NCBI RefSeq assembly: GCF_013389665.1
Contig: NZ_CP058316.1
Coordinates: forward strand, 1,798,001-1,862,000
DNA from: Microbacterium oleivorans
Lineage (GTDB): Bacteria > Actinomycetota > Actinomycetes > Actinomycetales > Microbacteriaceae
DNA length: 64,000 nt
Direction: 5' to 3'
The notes below the pieces were generated by a model. That model saw only the letters and a list, made by a program, of their open reading frames with translations, made no database searches and was not told where the DNA came from. Of this stretch, positions 1-9,775 are shown piece after piece (position 1 is the first letter of the stretch; every line of letters begins with the position of its first letter). Position numbers and translations under genes: made by a program.

Positions 1-1
1 C

Positions 2-466
2 GTGCCTACGAGAACGCCACCGCCGCCCGCTGACACACACGGACGCCCGCTCGCGCCCGTCGATAATGGGCGGATGGACCCGTGGGAGATGCATGCCTGG
101 TACGCCGAATACCTCGAGGCCTGCAACCGCCACGACCTCGACGCCATCCGCTCGTTCGTCGATCCGGACGTGCGGCGAGCGCACCTGCCGGGTGGGATCG
201 ACGCCTGGATGACGGGCGTCGTGGAGGTGCTCGATGCGTTTCCCGACTGGCAGGTGCGCCGCATCCAGCTCGTCGCGGAGGACGACCGCATCGCGGCCCA
301 CGTGCGCGCGAGCGGCACGCACACCGGCGCCTTCCGCGGCATCCGGCCCACCCGTCGGCACGTCAACGTCGCAGAGTTCTCATTCCTGCGGCTGGCGGGC
401 GGGCGCATCGCCGAGTTCGCCGGCACGACCGATCACGCCGCGCTGCTCGCGCAGCTGAGCGACTGA
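2..466 (+). CDS. SnoaL-like / NTF2-fold ester cyclase family protein
   Basis: This 154-residue protein has the NTF2/SnoaL-like fold pattern: an N-terminal helix (YLEACNRHDLDAIRSFV, about residues 36-52), then alternating strands that include HVRASGTHTGAF and FSFLRLAGGRIAEF. SnoaL-like proteins are small cyclases, isomerases or binding proteins; the substrate cannot be read from the sequence. The GTG at position 2 is at the window edge, so the frame may continue upstream. The ATG at 74, directly before MDPWEMHAWYAEYLE, is a sensible start and the 24 residues before it are proline-rich and unconserved-looking. The gene lies 18 nt before the DUF1349 gene and the two probably share a transcript. 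Confidence 0.7.
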   Translation: MPTRTPPPPADTHGRPLAPVDNGRMDPWEMHAWYAEYLEACNRHDLDAIRSFVDPDVRRAHLPGGIDAWMTGVVEVLDAFPDWQVRRIQLVAEDDRIAAHVRASGTHTGAFRGIRPTRRHVNVAEFSFLRLAGGRIAEFAGTTDHAALLAQLSD

Positions 467-484
467 CCCGAGAGGAGAACAGGG

Positions 485-1072
485 ATGACAGACACCGACT
501 GGTCGTCCGGCTCATGGACGAACGAGCCCGAGCGGGTCGAACGGGACGGCGACGTCCTGCTCGTGACGGCGCGGGAGGGCAGCGACGCCTGGCGGGTGAC
601 CTCGTACGGCTTCGTCCACGACGACGAGCACGCGCTGCTGGCGCCGATGGCGCCGGGCACCGCTGTCGAGGTCGCGTTCGTGCTCGACTTCTCGGCTCAG
701 TTCGACCAGGCCGGGGTGTTCCTCCGCGTCGACGCCGAGACCTGGATGAAGGCCGGGATCGAGCACAGCGACGGCGCCGACAGCCTGGGCGCGGTCGTCA
801 CCCGCGGGATGTCGGACTGGTCGCTCTCGCCCGTCTCGGATTGGACCGGGCGCACGGTCACGGTGCGCGCGAGCCGGTCGGGCGACGCCGTGACGATCCG
901 CGCGCGTGTCGACGACGGCGACTGGCGCCTGGTGCGCGTCGCCCCGCTCGACCCCGCGGCGACGGTCACCGCGGGACCCTTCTGCTGCGCGCCCACCCGC
1001 GCGGGACTCACGGTTCGCTTCGTGTCGTGGCGGAGTGTTCCCGCCGACGCGTCGCTGCATCCCGAGCACTGA
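485..1072 (+). CDS. DUF1349 (concanavalin A-like) domain protein
   Basis: The 195-residue product matches the DUF1349 pattern. It has a central GVFLRVDAETWMKAGIE strand pair, then a TRGMSDWSLSPV segment and a C-terminal AGPFCCAPTRAGLTVRF segment typical of the family. These proteins adopt a lectin-like jelly roll and resemble the YesU group. A carbohydrate-binding role is usual for the fold but unproven here. No signal peptide is visible, so it is probably cytoplasmic. A good Shine-Dalgarno sequence (GAGAGGAG) sits just before ATG 485. Its last 65 nt overlap the 3' end of the convergent membrane protein gene. Confidence 0.8.
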   Translation: MTDTDWSSGSWTNEPERVERDGDVLLVTAREGSDAWRVTSYGFVHDDEHALLAPMAPGTAVEVAFVLDFSAQFDQAGVFLRVDAETWMKAGIEHSDGADSLGAVVTRGMSDWSLSPVSDWTGRTVTVRASRSGDAVTIRARVDDGDWRLVRVAPLDPAATVTAGPFCCAPTRAGLTVRFVSWRSVPADASLHPEH

Positions 1073-1655
1073 CCCGCCGCATCCACCGGTCGATCCCCGC
1101 CGCGGCCCACACCGCCGCGAGCCCCCCGGCGACGACGATCCCCTGCATCGCCAGTGCGTACCCGCCGGAGGTGACGTTGGCATCGATCAGACGAGGGCCG
1201 ACGACCGGGGGCACTAGGGCGACGACCACGACGAGCCACGACAGCGGATGCCGACCCCGGGCGATCACCCAGCCCCCGACCCCGGCGAGGAGGGCCACGA
1301 ACCCCTGGTCGAGCACGACGGACCACAGCGCGTCGAACTGCGCCAGCTGTCCGCCGCCCCGCAGCAGCCCGAACGTCGCCCAGAGGAAAAGCGTCACGCA
1401 CACGAGCGTGACCCCCGCGACCCGCCGCATGCCGGAGGTCGGCAGCAACGCGCAGGCCGCGACCAGCGTCGCCACGACCAGCAGGAACTGCGCCGCGTCG
1501 ACGAAGGGCGCGTCGTTGGTGATGCTGCCGGCGTAGCTCTCCGACTGCACGATCGCCGACACATCGGTCGCGACGGCCAGGTAGGTACCGAACAGCGCGG
1601 CGACGACGGCCGCCCCGTAGCGCGCTCCGCGATCGGATGCCGGGCCGTGGTCCAT
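1008..1655 (-). CDS. six-TM membrane protein, unknown function
   Basis: The 215-residue product carries about six hydrophobic segments: AAVVAALFGTYLAVATDV, FLLVVATLVAACALL, GVTLVCVTLFLWATFGLL, VLDQGFVALLAGVGGWVIA, WLVVVVALVPPVVG and GIVVAGGLAAVWAAAGI. The tail is basic (RRREHSATTRSEP). I do not recognise a named family. Start choice is supported by a TAATCT -10 box at 1667-1662 followed by six bases and the ATG at 1655, which suggests a leaderless message. A TTGTAG -35 candidate lies 16 nt further out. The gene is divergent from the phosphoesterase, and its last 21 codons run into the 3' end of the DUF1349 gene. Confidence 0.75.
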   Translation of the reverse strand: MDHGPASDRGARYGAAVVAALFGTYLAVATDVSAIVQSESYAGSITNDAPFVDAAQFLLVVATLVAACALLPTSGMRRVAGVTLVCVTLFLWATFGLLRGGGQLAQFDALWSVVLDQGFVALLAGVGGWVIARGRHPLSWLVVVVALVPPVVGPRLIDANVTSGGYALAMQGIVVAGGLAAVWAAAGIDRWMRRVSARDAATRRREHSATTRSEP

Positions 1656-1661
1656 GCTGCG

Positions 1662-1690
1662 AGATTAGTGGGTGAGGACGGGCCTACAAT
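1662..1690. promoter_or_regulatory. overlapping divergent promoters
   Basis: On the minus strand TTGTAG (1689-1684) and TAATCT (1667-1662) are 16 nt apart and serve the membrane protein gene at 1655. On the plus strand TACAAT (1685-1690) is a good -10 for the phosphoesterase at 1727. The two promoters share bases, so firing of one should interfere with the other. Assignment is by motif only. Confidence 0.45.
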
Positions 1691-1726
1691 CGCGAGCAAC
1701 GCTGATCGAGCGAAAGGCGGCGCAGC

Positions 1727-3496
1727 ATGGCCGGGTCGGGTCGCAACGACGCCGCGGGCGATGAGACGGATGCCGCGTGGGCGAGCCGCAAGCCCTCACG
1801 ACGTGACTTCCTGCGTCGCGCCGGCCTCGGCGCCGCGGGCATCGCGGTCGGCGGATCTGCCGGCGCCGCCCTCACCGCGGCGGTCACGGCCCATCCCCCG
1901 GAGTTCGCCCCGCTCGCCGCACGCCATCTGCCGGGCTTCGATCACGTCGTGGTGCTGATGTTCGAGAACCGCAGCTTCGACAATCTGCTCGGTCACCTGT
2001 ACACGGCCGACGAGAAGACCGCCGCCGACTTCGACGGCATCCTGCAGGGTGACTACGCCAACACCGCCCCCGACGGCACGGCCATCCCCGCGCACGTCTA
2101 CGAGGGCGCCACCGACCACGTCATGCAGCAGCCGCAGCCCGATCCCGGCGAGACGTATCCGCACGTGAACACGCAGCTGTTCGGGACCATCGATCCCCCC
2201 GGCAACGCCGACATCGACCGCAACGGCCTGCAGCCGCCCTACAACGCCGCGGCCCCGGGCGCCACGCCCGGGAACGACGGCTTCGTGCGCGACTACGTCG
2301 TGAACTACCGCGCCGCGAAGAAGCGCGAGCCCACCGCCGACGAGTACGCGACGGCGATGGGCGGCTTCTCGCCCGAGATGCTCCCCGTCGTCTCCACCCT
2401 GGCGCGCGAGTTCGCCGTCTACGACCGGTGGTTCGCGGGCGTGCCGTCGCAGACGTTCTGCAACCGCAGCTTCTTCCACGCCTCGACCTCGCACGGGTTC
2501 GTCGTCAACCACACCGGCGACGACTACGACAAGTGGATCGATGCACCGCCGGCCCCGACGATCTTCAACCGCCTCGAGGACGCCGGCCTGACGTGGCGCG
2601 TGTACTACGACGCAACCCAGCTCGTCTCGCTCACCGGCATGCTGCACGCTCCCGTTCTCGAGAAGTACTGGAAGACGAACTTCCGCGTCATGGAGCAGTT
2701 CTTCGAGGATGCCGCGAACGGCACCCTGCCCGACTACGCGTTCATCGAGCCGCGCATGGTCTTCAACCACAACGACATGCATCCGCCGTGGGGAGCGACG
2801 CGCGACGGCGAGCTCGAGCTGCCAGACGGCAGCCGCATCCGCATCGCCAACAGCGCCGACAGCGACGTCCGCGCCGGCGACAAGCTCGCGCAGGACGTCT
2901 ACGACGCGATCCGCACGAGTGCGTCGGGCCCCGGTTCGAACGCCATGAACACCGCGCTCGTCATCACCTTCGATGAGCACGGCGGCACCTTCGACCACGT
3001 CGCCCCGCCGGCCGCGGCCCCGCCCGACGCGAGCGGGCCCGGCGAGATGGGCTTCGCCTTCGACCGCCTCGGGCTGCGCGTGCCGGCGATCGTGGTGAGC
3101 GCCTACACGGCGGCGGGCACCGTCGTGCACGATGAGATGCACCACGGCTCCATCACCAACACGCTGTGCCGCCTGCACGGGCTGCGGCCGCTCACGGTGC
3201 GCGACGAGACGGCGAACCCGATCTTCAACGCGGTGAACCTCACGACGCCGCGGCAGCCCTACACCTGGCCGCAGCCGCAGTCGCTCTACGCTCCGGCGAA
3301 TCCCGAGAAGGGCGCGCACAAGGCGACCGACGAGCGCCACCACAAGCGACCGCTCACCCCGCCGGCGCGCGGACTGCTCGGACTCCTGGCTGCTCGTTTC
3401 GACCCGGGCAGCACGCTGCCCGCGACGTACGGCGAGGCCTACGACGCCCTCGTCGAGCACGGCACCGGCCTGTTCGGCGCCTACGACACCCCCTGA
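1727..3496 (+). CDS. Tat-exported phosphoesterase (phospholipase C / acid phosphatase family)
   Basis: The 589-residue protein starts with a twin-arginine signal (SRRDFLRRAGLGAAGIAVGG, about residues 24-43), so it is folded in the cytoplasm and exported by Tat. The mature part begins with FDHVVVLMFENRSFDNLLGH, the metal-binding N-terminal motif of the PF04185 phosphoesterase family. That family includes bacterial phospholipases C and acid phosphatases. The C-terminal motif ITFDEHGGTFDHVAPP supplies further metal ligands. Length is in the usual 500-700 range. It probably releases phosphate from phosphodiesters or phospholipids outside the cell. AAAGG about nine bases before ATG 1727 is the ribosome binding site. 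No Pho box was recognised. Confidence 0.9.
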   Translation: MAGSGRNDAAGDETDAAWASRKPSRRDFLRRAGLGAAGIAVGGSAGAALTAAVTAHPPEFAPLAARHLPGFDHVVVLMFENRSFDNLLGHLYTADEKTAADFDGILQGDYANTAPDGTAIPAHVYEGATDHVMQQPQPDPGETYPHVNTQLFGTIDPPGNADIDRNGLQPPYNAAAPGATPGNDGFVRDYVVNYRAAKKREPTADEYATAMGGFSPEMLPVVSTLAREFAVYDRWFAGVPSQTFCNRSFFHASTSHGFVVNHTGDDYDKWIDAPPAPTIFNRLEDAGLTWRVYYDATQLVSLTGMLHAPVLEKYWKTNFRVMEQFFEDAANGTLPDYAFIEPRMVFNHNDMHPPWGATRDGELELPDGSRIRIANSADSDVRAGDKLAQDVYDAIRTSASGPGSNAMNTALVITFDEHGGTFDHVAPPAAAPPDASGPGEMGFAFDRLGLRVPAIVVSAYTAAGTVVHDEMHHGSITNTLCRLHGLRPLTVRDETANPIFNAVNLTTPRQPYTWPQPQSLYAPANPEKGAHKATDERHHKRPLTPPARGLLGLLAARFDPGSTLPATYGEAYDALVEHGTGLFGAYDTP

Positions 3497-3499
3497 TCC

Positions 3500-3535
3500 C
3501 CGGCTCCCAGCGTCGAGCACGAGCGGGCGAGCCGG
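3500..3535 (+). terminator. possible terminator hairpin after the phosphoesterase
   Basis: CCGGCTC (3500-3506) and GAGCCGG (3529-3535) form a 7-bp inverted repeat with a 22-nt loop just after the phosphoesterase stop. There is no U tract. It could also be a simple stem in the purL leader. Confidence 0.3.
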
Positions 3536-3589
3536 CCGCGCCAACTAGACTGATCGCGTCCGGCATCCCGAGTCCTGGAGTCCAGCCGC

Positions 3590-5907
<2,318 letters not shown>

Positions 5908-5911
<4 letters not shown>

Positions 5912-6066
5912 CGGGCAGCGACCTCACGCCCCGAGGCGAAGACGACGAGTACGCCGGCTTCGCGCGCGGTCGCTCACGTCGCATGCGCCTGACGGCGTGG
6001 GTCGCGATCGTCGCGCTGATCCTCGTCGGCGGCGGCTCGACGGTCTTCGCGCTCCTCTTCGGCTGA
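5908..6066 (+). CDS. 52-residue single-pass membrane protein coupled to purL
   Basis: ATG 5908 overlaps the purL stop (ATGA), which implies translational coupling. The product is 52 residues: a charged N-terminus ([20 protein letters not shown]) followed by one membrane helix ([24 protein letters not shown]) that ends at the C-terminus. The orientation is probably N-in. Small proteins of this build are often seen behind actinobacterial housekeeping genes, but I know of no assigned function. The ORF is intact and has high GC at third positions, so I regard it as real. Confidence 0.65.
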
Positions 6067-6145
6067 CCCGACGCCGCACGTGCGGGGCTGTGCGGGAGCC
6101 CCGTGTGCGGGAGACGCCGGGCATCGAGGTGCGTAGGCTGAGAGG

Positions 6146-6994
6146 GTGGATCCGATCCTCGCGCTCGTAGCCGAGTGGTGGTGGATCGCACCGGCGGGAG
6201 CCGGGGCGGGCGCCCTCGGTGTGATCGGCCTGCGCCGCGGCCGCCCGTCGCAGCGGCGGCTCGAACTGGACGCCGCGCAGCTCGACGTCCGGCAGGCGCA
6301 GCAGGGTGTCACGCAGGCGCGCGCGCAGCTGAAGGTGGCGCGAGCTGAACTGATGCGCGCCCAAGCCGAGAGGTCCACGCCTCGGGCGACGGCCGGTGCG
6401 ATCCCCGAGGCGCGACGCCGGCTCCAGCTCGCCGAGCGTCAGGCCCGGGCGGCGGTGGCCGACCTGAAGGCGAGGCGGGCGGGGGTGCAGGCGGCACGAG
6501 CGATGATGCCGGCGTCGCGGTCCGAGATCGATCGGATGCCGCTGGCCCGGCTCATGGCCGAGCACGACGAGGTGACCGCACGGTGGATGGAGTACGAGAC
6601 CGATGCCGCCAAGGCGATCGGCTTCCCGATGATGTCCGATGCCCGCTGGCCACCGCTCGAGCTGTTCCTGCGCGAGCATCAGCAGGCCTCATGGCTGCGA
6701 CCCGCGACCCGCGACGCGCGGATCTCCCCCGCCGACTACAGCGCCTACCGTGAGGCCGTGCGGCGCGCGACGCACGCGTTCGACGCAGCCGAACGCGCGG
6801 CCCGCCGCGGCTCGGAACGGGAGCAGCTGCCCCGATCCGACGAGCGCTCGGCCGACTGGACCGAGGTCGCGCACGACCTGTTCGACAACGCGCAGCGCGC
6901 CATCGCCCGTTCGACGGAGATGTGGAACCGGGTGCGCCGTGACCGCGGCCGTCGTGACGACGAGGATCCCCGCACGCACCCGGACGGGAGGTAG
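6146..6994 (+). CDS. membrane-anchored coiled-coil protein, tandem paralogue 1
   Basis: The 282-residue product has one membrane helix at residues 9-29, then a long Ala/Arg/Gln/Glu-rich stretch (about 40-120) likely to form a coiled coil in the cytoplasm. A conserved block follows at 136-221. That block aligns without gaps with residues 90-175 of the next gene at 47 identical positions of 86 (hand count), including RWMEYETDAAK and the FPMMSD element. The family is not one I can name. GTG 6146 is preceded by TAGGCT and six bases, the leaderless pattern. The C-terminus is Arg/Asp-rich. It has its own promoter signal despite lying near the next gene. Confidence 0.75.
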   Translation: MDPILALVAEWWWIAPAGAGAGALGVIGLRRGRPSQRRLELDAAQLDVRQAQQGVTQARAQLKVARAELMRAQAERSTPRATAGAIPEARRRLQLAERQARAAVADLKARRAGVQAARAMMPASRSEIDRMPLARLMAEHDEVTARWMEYETDAAKAIGFPMMSDARWPPLELFLREHQQASWLRPATRDARISPADYSAYREAVRRATHAFDAAERAARRGSEREQLPRSDERSADWTEVAHDLFDNAQRAIARSTEMWNRVRRDRGRRDDEDPRTHPDGR

Positions 6995-7021
6995 CGAGCA
7001 CGCGCTCGCTACGATGGGGCC

Positions 7022-7780
7022 GTGGGCGAATTCTGGGGGGACCTCGCGAGATTCGCCGGGAGCTACTGGTGGCTGATCTTCTTCATCGGGCCCGCCGCCG
7101 GCGGCGCGGCGAAGGCGATCGAGCGGTCCTCGAAGCGCCGACACCAGCGCCGGCTCGAGATCATCCGCGCGAAGGCCGAGGCCAAGGCCATCGCCGTCTC
7201 GGCGCGTGAGGCGGCCGAGGCCGCACAGCCCGGTGCGGCCTCGGCGGCCGACGACGAGGGCTCCGACACCCGCACGCGACTGACCCGCCTGCTCACGGCG
7301 CACGACGAGCTCACGCATCGTTGGCTCGAGTACGAGCTCGACGTGGCGAAGCTCATCGCGTTCCCGGCGATGAGCGACGGTCGCCAGCCGTTGACAGCGG
7401 CCTTCCTCCGCGCGAAGAAGGTCGCCGACGGCCTGCGCCCGCCCTCGTCCGACGCGCGCGTCGGCGCGGCGGATCTGGTCGCGTACCGCGACGCGCTGAC
7501 CGATGCCGAGGTGGCCTTCGACCTGGCGGAGCGCGATGCCCGCCGCCAGCGCGACCACTCGTTCAGCGAGACCGAGCGGCGACGTCTCGACACCGCCAAG
7601 CGACTTCTGAACGTGGCGGTCGACGAGGCGGCCACACCGGCCGAGCGGCGGACGGCTTACGAGCGCGTTCGCGCCGAGCTCGACGGGTTGATCGCGGTGT
7701 CGGACGCCGCGATGGAGCGCCTCGCCGAGAAAGCCGCCCTGCAGCTTCCGCCCGCTCGGCCGCCCGTCTCGCCGACGTGA
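7022..7780 (+). CDS. membrane-anchored protein, tandem paralogue 2
   Basis: The 252-residue paralogue of the preceding gene has an N-terminal membrane segment (YWWLIFFIGPAAGGAA, residues 15-30), a basic helical linker and the shared block at 90-175 (HDELTHRWLEYELDVAK). A C-terminal helical region follows, ending in a proline-rich tail. The upstream linker is shorter than in paralogue 1 and the C-terminus is longer. GTG 7022 follows TACGAT plus six bases, again a leaderless start. Separate promoters for two adjacent paralogues suggest independent control after a local duplication. No function can be assigned. Confidence 0.75.
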   Translation: MGEFWGDLARFAGSYWWLIFFIGPAAGGAAKAIERSSKRRHQRRLEIIRAKAEAKAIAVSAREAAEAAQPGAASAADDEGSDTRTRLTRLLTAHDELTHRWLEYELDVAKLIAFPAMSDGRQPLTAAFLRAKKVADGLRPPSSDARVGAADLVAYRDALTDAEVAFDLAERDARRQRDHSFSETERRRLDTAKRLLNVAVDEAATPAERRTAYERVRAELDGLIAVSDAAMERLAEKAALQLPPARPPVSPT

Positions 7781-7782
7781 AA

Positions 7783-7863
7783 CGGCCGGCGAGAATCGCA
7801 CCCGGCGGCGAGAGTCGATGCGTGGCACCGATTCTCGCGCCGGATGCCGATTCTCACCGGCCG
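7783..7863. terminator. nested inverted repeats between convergent genes
   Basis: The outer arms are 7783-7798 (CGGCCGGCGAGAATCG) and 7848-7863 (CGATTCTCACCGGCCG), 15 of 16 bases complementary. The inner arms are 7802-7817 and 7829-7843 and carry the same GCGAGARTCG core. All four half-units share this core. The position between a plus-strand and a minus-strand gene suggests a bidirectional terminator. No U tract is present. Confidence 0.55.
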
Positions 7864-7877
7864 CACGAGCACTGAGG

Positions 7878-8792
7878 TCAGTCGGTGACGAGACCGTCGA
7901 CCTGCGAGCCGTACTGCTCGAGCCACGCGGTGATGGCCTCCGCCTCGCGGCCCTCGCCGTACTCGTTGACGACCATGTCCTCGAGGGCGCCGTACTGCTC
8001 GTCGTCCAGGACGATCTTGCCGATCAGCTCGGCCGCCTCGGGGTACTCCTCGGCGAAGCCGCCGGTGGCGAGGAAGTGCAGCGCCTCGGTGTCGCCCATC
8101 GCGCCGCGCGGGTCCTCGAGGTCCTTGAGACCGTACTCCTCGTTCGCCCAGAACGGACGCCACGAGGTCACGACGATGTCGCGCTCCGCGGCGATCGCGG
8201 TGTCGAGCTCGGTCAGCATCGCCGCCGTGGACGAGGTGACGAGCTCGTAGGTGCCCTCGAGGCCGTACTCGGGGATCATCGAGTCCTGGGTCTGAGCCGT
8301 CAGGCCCGCGCCGGGCTCGATGCCGTAGATCTGCCCGCCGAAGCGGTCGGCGTTCGCGGCGAGGTCCTCGATCGAGGTGATGTCGACGTACTCGGGGACG
8401 GCGATCGTGAGCTTGGCGTTGTCGTAGTACGCGCCGAGGTCCTCGATCTGGTCGCCGTAGGTCTCCATGTACGACGCGTGGGTGAGCTCGGGCCACGCCG
8501 AGGGGTAGATGTCGACGTCGCCCTGAGCGAGACCGGCGTACAGGGGACCCGCCTCGGTCAGCTCCTGCATCTCGACCGTGTAGCCGATCTTCTCGAGCTG
8601 GTCCTCCAGCAGGTACGCGGTGCTGAGGCCGTCGGTCCAGGAGGGGAGGTAGCCGAGGGTGATGGTGCCGAGGCTGTCTTCGCCCCCGGCTCCGGAGCCG
8701 CCCTCGGTCTGGTTGCCGCTCGCGCAGCCCGCGAGGGTGAGGGACGCCGCGGCGCCGAGCGCCAGCATTCCGGTGAGGTGTCGCTTGTTCAT
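7878..8792 (-). CDS. opuAC: glycine betaine/choline-type ABC substrate-binding lipoprotein
   Basis: The 304-residue lipoprotein has a lipobox LTLAGCAS near residue 24 and belongs to the OpuAC/ProX-type binding protein family. It captures a quaternary-amine osmolyte outside the membrane and delivers it to the permease. Aromatic-rich motifs WPELTHASY and TSWRPFWANEEYGL fit the tryptophan box that binds trimethylammonium groups. The correct start is the ATG at 8792 (MNKRHLTG), not the longer read-through frame. It is the last gene of a three-gene minus-strand operon and ends at a strong inverted repeat. The exact ligand (betaine, proline betaine, choline) is not determined. Confidence 0.88.
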   Translation of the reverse strand: MNKRHLTGMLALGAAASLTLAGCASGNQTEGGSGAGGEDSLGTITLGYLPSWTDGLSTAYLLEDQLEKIGYTVEMQELTEAGPLYAGLAQGDVDIYPSAWPELTHASYMETYGDQIEDLGAYYDNAKLTIAVPEYVDITSIEDLAANADRFGGQIYGIEPGAGLTAQTQDSMIPEYGLEGTYELVTSSTAAMLTELDTAIAAERDIVVTSWRPFWANEEYGLKDLEDPRGAMGDTEALHFLATGGFAEEYPEAAELIGKIVLDDEQYGALEDMVVNEYGEGREAEAITAWLEQYGSQVDGLVTD

Positions 8793-8863
8793 CGTGTGCC
8801 TTCCGTATGGATTCGTTCGTTCCGTATGGGTGGTGGTGCGGAGGGATACGTTCTGGGGGTCGC

Positions 8864-9775
8864 TCAGACGGCCTGGGCGAGACCGCGCTGGGCGGCTGCC
8901 GCGCCCGCCCGGCGGCGGCCGATCTCGCCGAGCAGCGACGAGCGCTGTCCGCGCATGTCGCCGAGCGCCGAGGTGAGGCGGTCGAGGTAGATCGCGAGGA
9001 TCACGACGCTCAGGCCCGCCTCGACGCCGGTGCCGATGTTGACGGTCGACATGGCCTGGACGATCTCCTTGCCGAGGCCGGGCGCGCCGGCGATACCGGC
9101 GATGACGGCCATCGACAGGGCGAGCATGATGACCTGGTTCACGCCGGTCATGATCGTCGGCATGGCCAGCGGCAGCTGCACGCCCCGCAGGATCTGCCCG
9201 GGTGTCGCGCCGAAGGCATGCCCCGCCTCGACGGTCTCGGAGTCGACGCTGCGGATGCCGAGCTCGGTCAGGCGCACACCCGGAGGCAGCGCGAAGATGA
9301 CGGTCGCGACGAGTCCGGGCACGAAGCCGATGCTGAAGAAGACGATCGCGGGGATCAGGTAGACGAAGCCCGGCATGGCCTGCATGAGGTCGAGCACCGG
9401 CTTGAGGATGGCGCTGAAGCGGTCGCTGCGTGCCGCGAGGATGCCCAGGGGCACCGCGATCACGACGGCGATGACGGTCGCGATGAGCACCAGCGCGAGG
9501 GTCTGCATCGCGGTGACCCATTGGCCCACCCCGAGGATGATCGCGAACGACAGCGCCGTGCCGATCGCGAACTTCCACGAGCGCAGCACCCAGCCCAGCA
9601 GCGCGGCGACGACGATCACGACGACGATCGGGGCGTTCAGCAGCAGATCGGCGAGCGAGCCGACGAGCCACCCGACCGCGGTCGAGATGGCTCCGAGGAG
9701 CCAGGAGAGGTTGTCGCGGATCCAGTCGACGGCGACCTCGGCCCACTGGCCGAGCGGGATGCGGAAGCCATCCAT
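8864..9775 (-). CDS. opuAB: glycine betaine ABC transporter permease
   Basis: The 303-residue permease is of the OpuAB/ProW type. It has several membrane helices (for example IVVVIVVAALLGWVL, TLALVLIATVIAVVIAVPLGIL, FVYLIPAIVFFSIGFVPGL) and the ATPase-coupling EAA loop around SETVEAGHAFGATPGQIL. It forms the membrane channel with the ATPase and binding protein of the same operon. The start ATG shares one base with the upstream ATPase stop (TGATG), so the two are translationally coupled. A 71-nt gap separates it from the binding-protein gene. Confidence 0.9.
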   Translation of the reverse strand: MDGFRIPLGQWAEVAVDWIRDNLSWLLGAISTAVGWLVGSLADLLLNAPIVVVIVVAALLGWVLRSWKFAIGTALSFAIILGVGQWVTAMQTLALVLIATVIAVVIAVPLGILAARSDRFSAILKPVLDLMQAMPGFVYLIPAIVFFSIGFVPGLVATVIFALPPGVRLTELGIRSVDSETVEAGHAFGATPGQILRGVQLPLAMPTIMTGVNQVIMLALSMAVIAGIAGAPGLGKEIVQAMSTVNIGTGVEAGLSVVILAIYLDRLTSALGDMRGQRSSLLGEIGRRRAGAAAAQRGLAQAV

